Source: an uncultured Chromatiaceae bacterium
GTDB taxonomy: Bacteria; Pseudomonadota; Gammaproteobacteria; Enterobacterales; Alteromonadaceae
Assembly (NCBI GenBank): GCA_937978655.1
Contig: CALJUX010000020.1
Coordinates: 182,166-246,165 of the forward strand
Length of the DNA stretch: 64,000 nucleotides
Direction of reading: 5' to 3'
Shown here in pieces: positions 63,508 to 64,000 of this stretch. The position numbers and the translations under genes were made by a program. Under the pieces are notes generated by a model. The model saw nothing but the letters and a program-made list of their open reading frames with translations, was not told where the DNA came from and did not search any database. Numbering within the stretch: position 1 is the first letter of the stretch; the number at the start of each line of letters is the position of its first letter.

Positions 63508-63728
63508 ATGAGTGGTTGCGGCCGCAATATCCGTGTGTGTCACAAACGGGTCTTGTTAAACATCAGGTCCGGCGACGTTTCGCTTGCACTTATCTGCTCG
63601 CCGATTGAGTGCGTAGATATCGGCGAGCGAAGCGTGCTGGCTACCACCTGGCGTACTATGATGGTCGCGGTGCATAGACGATATGATATTCGCCATGCAC
63701 TCAAAATACCCACCCCGTCAAAAACCCC
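63508..63728. other. Intergenic region with hairpin, no gene seen
   Basis: CTCGCCGAT at 63597-63605 and ATCGGCGAG at 63619-63627 form a 9-bp stem around 13 bases. It lies between the convergent DUF2569 and ArgP-type genes. There is no U-tract next to the stem. Nothing else is recognisable. Confidence 0.4.
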
Positions 63729-64000
63729 TTACCCGATGGCCACCAGACACTCCCTTGCACAAGCCAACACCTGTAGCCGCAGTTGTTTTAGCTGCGGGCT
63801 TTCGGTTTGCCAGTGATGCCAATACAGTGGCGTGTCGAGGAAATAGCCCGGTGCCAGATCAATCAGTTCGCCGCTGGCAAATTGGCTTTGCATCTGCAGC
63901 TCCGGCAACAGGCCAAACCCCAGGCCGGCCAGCACGGCTTTTAAAAAACCTTCGGATGATGGGCACTGATGCACTTGGGTGGGGCAGATGCCGGCGATGT
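63729..64000 (-). CDS. argP: LysR-type regulator, ArgP family, C-terminal part (cut by window edge)
   Basis: Only the last 90 residues are in the window; the reading frame is open to the right edge. The visible part (PSSEGFLKAVLAGLGFGLLP, then ASGELIDLAPG and LYWHHWQTESPQLKQL) matches the end of ArgP, where E. coli has GELIDLTPG and LYWHRF. ArgP senses lysine/arginine and controls genes such as argO. The DNA-binding domain lies outside the window. Confidence 0.85.
   Translation of the reverse strand, partial: IAGICPTQVHQCPSSEGFLKAVLAGLGFGLLPELQMQSQFASGELIDLAPGYFLDTPLYWHHWQTESPQLKQLRLQVLACARECLVAIG

Overview
The window looks like the chromosome of a GC-rich, free-living aquatic gammaproteobacterium of the Alteromonadales/Chromatiales type. 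I would guess Rheinheimera or a close relative; this is inferred from gene content and codon use, not proven. Supporting signs are four large TonB-dependent receptors, a Zur-type operator, a sigma-54 DctBD/DctA locus, a CsgG/DUF4810/DUF799 lipoprotein trio and a marine-type chitin/amino-sugar cluster. I saw no rRNA, tRNA, CRISPR array, transposase or integrase.

Region 1 (1-16.0 kb) is a defence island. It opens with an AT-rich, divergently arranged EcoRII-type restriction-modification pair (CCWGG). Next come a methyltransferase-HNH fusion, a membrane-anchored ClpP-fold protein and a 645-residue protein of unknown family. A WYL regulator is divergent from these and is followed by a double AAA+ ATPase. 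An AT-rich patch then encodes a PD-(D/E)XK nuclease-like protein and two small caspase-like proteins. A GmrSD-like DUF262/DUF1524 protein and a SLATT-like two-helix membrane protein close the island. An inverted repeat (GCGAC-N7-GTCGC) lies upstream of the large unknown gene/WYL pair and of the AAA+ gene, and a half-degenerate copy lies upstream of the caspase-like/nuclease pair. This suggests one regulon under the WYL protein, and it is my best candidate for an undescribed system.

Region 2 (16.0-31.9 kb) is housekeeping and envelope functions: a thioredoxin-like protein, an AhpD-like protein with an AraC regulator, a diguanylate cyclase, an RND efflux pair, then metal uptake. The metal block has a His-rich ZnuD-like receptor with a beta-propeller lipoprotein, and a siderophore-type receptor with a DUF1624 membrane protein. 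Each of the two operons is preceded by a Zur-like box.

Region 3 (32.0-43.3 kb) has DctB-DctD, a highly structured repeat-rich intergenic region, and DctA plus a porin behind a sigma-54 promoter with a probable DctD site. It continues with the CsgG/DUF4810/DUF799 lipoproteins, a nucleotidyltransferase-fold protein, and a BlaI-M56 peptidase pair with twin operators.

Region 4 (43.5-49.2 kb) is a probable Fur-regulated heme/iron operon: DUF4198, EF-hand protein, DUF2271 protein and heme-type TonB receptor.

Region 5 (49.2-62.4 kb) matches the gene set described for catabolism of C1-oxidised chitin in marine gammaproteobacteria: TonB receptor, GH20 hexosaminidase, sodium symporter, deacetylase (D-aminoacylase family), PLP deaminase, RidA, KDG kinase and an RpiR regulator. 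The symporter is broken by an exact 7-bp tandem duplication. Small conserved genes and the C-terminal end of an ArgP-type LysR regulator close the window.
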